64,000 nt of DNA from Pseudomonas sp. P5_109 (GTDB taxonomy: Bacteria > Pseudomonadota > Gammaproteobacteria > Pseudomonadales > Pseudomonadaceae), in the NCBI RefSeq assembly GCF_034009455.1, contig NZ_CP125380.1, positions 2,548,501 through 2,612,500 on the forward strand. Direction: 5' to 3'. Numbering within the stretch: the first letter of the stretch is position 1; every line of letters begins with the position of its first letter. The notes under the pieces are model-generated. The model was not told where the DNA came from and ran no database searches. It saw only the letters and a list, made by a program, of their open reading frames with translations. A program made the translations under genes and the position numbers. Positions 60,831 to 64,000 of the stretch are shown in pieces.

Positions 60831-61277
60831 CTACGCAGCCCTTACCGCCGATCCAGCCAAACGGTCTGTGCATTGCAGAATTCGCGCACTCCGAAGTGCG
60901 AAAGTTCACGGCCAAAGCCGCTCTTCTTCACGCCACCGAAGCTGACTCGCGGATCGCTGGCGCTATAACCGTTGATGAATACGCCGCCGGTTTCAAGTTC
61001 GTTGGCCATTTGTTGGGCGAGTTCGCTATTGCGCGTGTAGATCGTGGCGGTTAGACCGAACTCGCTGTCATTGGCCAGTTCCAGCGCATGGGCTGCGTCG
61101 CGGGCCGTGATGATTGTGGCCACTGGACCAAACAATTCCTGTTTGAATGATGTCATCTGATCCGTCACATCGCCGAGCACGGTGGGTTCATAGTAGTTGC
61201 CGGGGCCTTCAGCCTTCTTTCCACCCATCAGCAACGTCGCGCCTTCTTCCAGAGTGTCGCGCACCTGTTGATCCAGT
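60831..61277. repeat. 447-bp direct repeat, right copy
   Basis: Same sequence as 45089-45535. Here it is the natural 3' end of the intact aldehyde dehydrogenase gene, so this copy is the likely source. Confidence 0.93.
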
Positions 61278-62233
61278 TCGTCACGCAGGTCGAAGCGAGC
61301 CATCGGGCCGATGTAAGTGGTGGTGGCGAGTGGATCACCGACAACCAGTCGTTGGGTAGCCTCGACGAACTTGCGGGTGAATTCCTCGACAACGCCTTGC
61401 TCGACAATCAGGCGTTTGGCGGCGGCGCAGACTTGTCCGGTGTTTTGATAGCGCCCGATCACGGCGGCTTTTACCGCCTCATCGAGGTCTGCGTCGTCGA
61501 GCACGATGAATGGGTCGGAGCCACCCAGTTCCAATATGCATTTCTTCAGTGCTGCTCCGGCCTGGGCACCAATGGCCATGCCCGCACGAACGCTACCGGT
61601 GAGGGTGACAGCCGCGATGCGTGGATCGGCGATCGCCTTGGATACACCTTCCGGGGTGACGTTGATGACTTCGAAAACGCCTTCAGGAAAGTCCGCCTGC
61701 TTGATGGCATCCAGCAGCAGGTAGGCGCTGCCCATGACGTTTGGCGCGTGCTTGAGCACGAAGGTATTGCCGGCGAGCAAGGTGGGGACCGCGCCGCGCA
61801 GGACTTGCCAGATGGGGAAGTTCCATGGCATGACGGCGAGAATCGGGCCGAGCGGGCGATACTCAATGCGTGCCTTGTCGCCTTCAACCTGGGTCGGTTC
61901 CGGGCTCAGCATGGCGGGACCGTGTTCGGCGTACCACTCGCAGAGCTGGGCACATTTTTCAATTTCGCCACGGGCCTGGGTAATCGGCTTGCCCATTTCC
62001 AGGGTGATCATGTTGGCCATGGCCTCGGCATTGTTGCGCAAGGCTTGGCCGAGGTTGATCAAAAGCTGCGCGCGTTGTTTAACCGGTTTGCTGCGCCAGG
62101 CTCGAAACCCGCTTGCGGCCCGCGTCAGTGCGGCCTGCAATGCCGAATCGGAGTCGAAAGGGTACTGGCCGATCTGTTCGCCAGTGGTCGGGTTGATCGA
62201 AATGGCATGGGTAAGGCTGGAAACGTTGGTCAT
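60842..62233 (-). CDS. NAD(P)-dependent succinate-semialdehyde-type dehydrogenase (Sad-like)
   Basis: Aldehyde dehydrogenase of 463 aa, nearest in pattern to the Sad/YneI group that oxidises succinate semialdehyde. 'PWNFPIWQ' (Asn near 136), 'LELGGSDPFIV' (Glu near 235) and 'NTGQVCAAAKR' (catalytic Cys near 269) are intact. The C-terminus 'GVREFCNAQTVWLDRR' is duplicated at 45.1 kb. Divergent from a LysR gene across about 100 nt, which probably controls it. The exact aldehyde is uncertain. Confidence 0.85.
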   Translation of the reverse strand: MTNVSSLTHAISINPTTGEQIGQYPFDSDSALQAALTRAASGFRAWRSKPVKQRAQLLINLGQALRNNAEAMANMITLEMGKPITQARGEIEKCAQLCEWYAEHGPAMLSPEPTQVEGDKARIEYRPLGPILAVMPWNFPIWQVLRGAVPTLLAGNTFVLKHAPNVMGSAYLLLDAIKQADFPEGVFEVINVTPEGVSKAIADPRIAAVTLTGSVRAGMAIGAQAGAALKKCILELGGSDPFIVLDDADLDEAVKAAVIGRYQNTGQVCAAAKRLIVEQGVVEEFTRKFVEATQRLVVGDPLATTTYIGPMARFDLRDELDQQVRDTLEEGATLLMGGKKAEGPGNYYEPTVLGDVTDQMTSFKQELFGPVATIITARDAAHALELANDSEFGLTATIYTRNSELAQQMANELETGGVFINGYSASDPRVSFGGVKKSGFGRELSHFGVREFCNAQTVWLDRR

Positions 62234-62333
62234 GGCACCGTCCTGCTAGGTGGGAATGTGCTCAGGTTAGGGGGGTATATGTTTTATGGAAACTGAATAA
62301 TACTGAGCATAACGTTCACGTTTGGAGAATGAC

Positions 62334-63212
62334 TTGGATCTGGTTCAGCTCGAAATTTTCAAGGCTGTCGCCGAGCACGGCAGCATCAGCGTAGCCGCCC
62401 AGCATATCCACCGGGTGCCTTCGAATCTGACGACCCGAATCAAGCAGCTTGAGCTGGACTTGGGGGTGGACCTGTTTATTCGCGAGAAGAGTCGCCTGCG
62501 CTTGTCGCCGGCCGGCTGGAGTTTTCTGGATTACGCTCGACGTATTCTCGACCTGGTTCAGGAGGCGCGCGCGACAGTGGCGGGTGAAGAGCCGCAGGGC
62601 GCCTTCGCCCTGGGTTCCCTGGAAAGTACTGCCGCGGTTCGTATTCCAGAGCTATTGGCCGCCTACAACCAGAAGCACGCCAAGGTCGAGCTGGACCTGT
62701 CCACCGGTCCCTCCGGAACCATGATCGACGGGGTGCTGTCGGGGCGGCTGGCCGCGGCATTCGTCGATGGTCCGGTGCTGCATCCGGCACTGGAAGGCGT
62801 GCCTGCTTTCGAAGAGGAAATGGTCCTGATCGCACCGCTCAACCATGAGCCGATTCATCGGGCCAAGGATGTGAATGGCGAAAACATCTATGCCTTCCGC
62901 TCCAACTGCTCCTATCGCCATCATTTCGAGAGCTGGTTCGCCAATGGCGCGGCGGTGCCGGGCAAGATTTTCGAAATGGAGTCCTATCACGGCATGCTGG
63001 CCTGCGTCAGCGCCGGTGCCGGCCTGGCGCTGATGCCCCGCAGCATGCTCGAAAGCATGCCGGGATGCACGACGGTCAGCGTTTGGCCGTTGTCGGAGTC
63101 GTTCCGCTATCTGCGCACCTGGCTGGTGTGGCGTAGGGGAACGGTGTCGCAGAGCCTGACGATGTTTGTGCGCTTGCTTGAGGAGCGCGGTGTCGCGTTG
63201 ATCGATAAATAG
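62334..63212 (+). CDS. LysR-type regulator divergent from the aldehyde dehydrogenase
   Basis: A 292-aa LysR-type regulator. HTH '[44 protein letters not shown]' (about residues 11-54) with the less common P-S-N-L-T-T recognition helix seen in GltC/PtxR-like proteins. No ATG fits: TTG at 62334 has GGAG six nt upstream and gives the usual '[12 protein letters not shown]' start; TTG at 62322 is the alternative. Its likely target is the divergent dehydrogenase gene. Confidence 0.85.
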   Translation: MDLVQLEIFKAVAEHGSISVAAQHIHRVPSNLTTRIKQLELDLGVDLFIREKSRLRLSPAGWSFLDYARRILDLVQEARATVAGEEPQGAFALGSLESTAAVRIPELLAAYNQKHAKVELDLSTGPSGTMIDGVLSGRLAAAFVDGPVLHPALEGVPAFEEEMVLIAPLNHEPIHRAKDVNGENIYAFRSNCSYRHHFESWFANGAAVPGKIFEMESYHGMLACVSAGAGLALMPRSMLESMPGCTTVSVWPLSESFRYLRTWLVWRRGTVSQSLTMFVRLLEERGVALIDK

Positions 63213-63289
63213 TGGAAAGTTAACGGTCAGTGCTGAAAAACCGGATAATGGCGGCCAAATCGTATAGCTCGTTATTCTGGTAATCGCAC

Positions 63290-64000
63290 ATGGAAATCAA
63301 GGTCAACTTTCTCGACAACCTTCGACTTGAAGCCAAGTTCGACGACTTCACGGTGATTGCCGATCAACCCATTCGCTACAAAGGCGATGGCTCGGCGCCT
63401 GGACCGTTCGATTACTTCCTGGCTTCGTCGGCGTTGTGCGCGGCGTACTTCGTGAAGCTGTATTGCGAGACTCGCAATATCCCCACCGAAAATATCCGTC
63501 TGTCGCAGAACAACATTGTTGACCCGGAAAACCGCTACAACCAGATTTTCAAGATTCAGGTCGAATTGCCGGCGGACATCTCCGCCAAGGACCGCCAGGG
63601 GATCTTGCGCTCCATCGACCGTTGCACGGTAAAGAAGGTGGTGCAAACCGGGCCTGAGTTTGTGATTGAAGAGGTCGAAAACCTCGACGTCGATGCCCAG
63701 GCGTTACTGATGCCGCATTCGACAAGTGAAGCGGGCACCTACATTGTGGGCAAGGACCTGCCGCTGGAGCAAACCATCGCCAACATGTCGGGCATCCTCG
63801 CCGACCTGGGCATGAAGATTGAAATCGCCTCGTGGCGCAATATCGTTCCCAATGTGTGGTCGCTGCATATTCGCGATGCGCACTCGCCGATGTGTTTTAC
63901 CAACGGTAAAGGCGCGACCAAGGAAGGCGCGCTGGCATCGGCACTGGGCGAGTTCATCGAGCGGCTCAACTGCAACTTCTTCTATAACGATCAGTTCTGG
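63290..64000 (+). CDS. OsmC domain / YcaO domain protein, C-terminal part beyond the window
   Basis: The frame opens at ATG 63290 and runs to the right edge (237 codons). The N-terminal OsmC-like domain is seen in 'GDGSAPGPFDYFLASSALCAAYFVKLYC' (about residues 30-58). The YcaO domain begins after residue 140, with 'DAHSPMCFTNGKGATKEGALASALGEFIERL' near 195-225, which includes ATP-binding residues of YcaO kinases. This OsmC-YcaO architecture matches the E. coli YcaO-type protein, whose cellular role is linked to ribosomal protein modification but not fully settled. Confidence 0.85.
   Translation, partial: MEIKVNFLDNLRLEAKFDDFTVIADQPIRYKGDGSAPGPFDYFLASSALCAAYFVKLYCETRNIPTENIRLSQNNIVDPENRYNQIFKIQVELPADISAKDRQGILRSIDRCTVKKVVQTGPEFVIEEVENLDVDAQALLMPHSTSEAGTYIVGKDLPLEQTIANMSGILADLGMKIEIASWRNIVPNVWSLHIRDAHSPMCFTNGKGATKEGALASALGEFIERLNCNFFYNDQFW

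Noticed and set aside
45089..61277. Composite transposon around the wss operon
   Set aside because: The flanking repeats are aldehyde dehydrogenase coding sequence, with no transposase, terminal inverted repeats or target duplication.
61268..62296. Plus-strand open frame of 342 codons
   Set aside because: Antisense of the intact aldehyde dehydrogenase; no protein family seen.

Overview
The window reads as chromosomal DNA of a fluorescent Pseudomonas (P. fluorescens group). The evidence is a complete nic (nicotinate degradation) cluster whose catalytic residue numbering agrees with published P. putida and related enzymes, an SBW25-type wss acetylated-cellulose operon, two OprD-family porins, a P. 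fluorescens-type phosphonoacetate hydrolase, and REP-like intergenic repeats of the 'tgtaggagcgagcttgctcgc' kind. No rRNA gene, intact tRNA gene, IS element or CRISPR array was found.

Layout. 1-4.5 kb (minus): an operon of an alkaline-phosphatase-superfamily hydrolase, a peptide-type (family 5) binding protein and two Dpp-like permeases, cut by the left edge. 4.6-6.9 kb: phnA (minus, with its own terminator) divergent from a LysR gene. 7.1-20.5 kb: the nic regulon, nicCDEFTP on minus and nicX, nicR, nicAB on plus, closed by the minus-strand regulator nicS; an xdhC-like gene follows at 20.9-22.0 kb. 22.4-39.0 kb: a phosphonate region in which the cassette Fe-alcohol dehydrogenase / OPA-type MFS transporter / LysR regulator / phnX occurs twice, 10.38 kb apart. 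Between the copies lie an acetaldehyde-type aldehyde dehydrogenase, a dCache chemoreceptor and acsA; an OprD porin follows the second copy. 39.0-42.0 kb: repeat-rich intergenic DNA and the wreck of a second phnA-LysR locus. 42.5-60.8 kb: accessory DNA marked by three tRNA-like 3'-end fragments, carrying a small cytochrome c gene, an acidic mini-protein, a DUF3016 protein and the nine-gene wss operon. 60.8-64.0 kb: an aldehyde dehydrogenase, its divergent LysR regulator and the start of an OsmC/YcaO protein.

How it works together. Nicotinate is oxidised by NicAB and NicC, opened by NicX and carried to fumarate by NicD, NicF and NicE. PhnA splits phosphonoacetate to acetate and phosphate. The duplicated cassette lacks phnW (AEP transaminase) and phnY, but couples a phosphonate-type Fe-ADH to PhnX. 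The simplest reading is oxidation of a hydroxyethylphosphonate-like alcohol to phosphonoacetaldehyde, C-P cleavage to acetaldehyde and phosphate, then acetate (aldehyde dehydrogenase) and acetyl-CoA (AcsA), with dedicated import, chemotaxis and LysR control. Both cassettes keep a T-N11-A operator at the same distance from a matching promoter. This is an inference from gene content.

Most notable structural finding: the wss operon is bracketed by 447-bp, about 99% identical direct repeats of the 3' end of an aldehyde dehydrogenase gene (45,089 and 60,831). This suggests it arrived as, or can leave as, a unit by homologous recombination.
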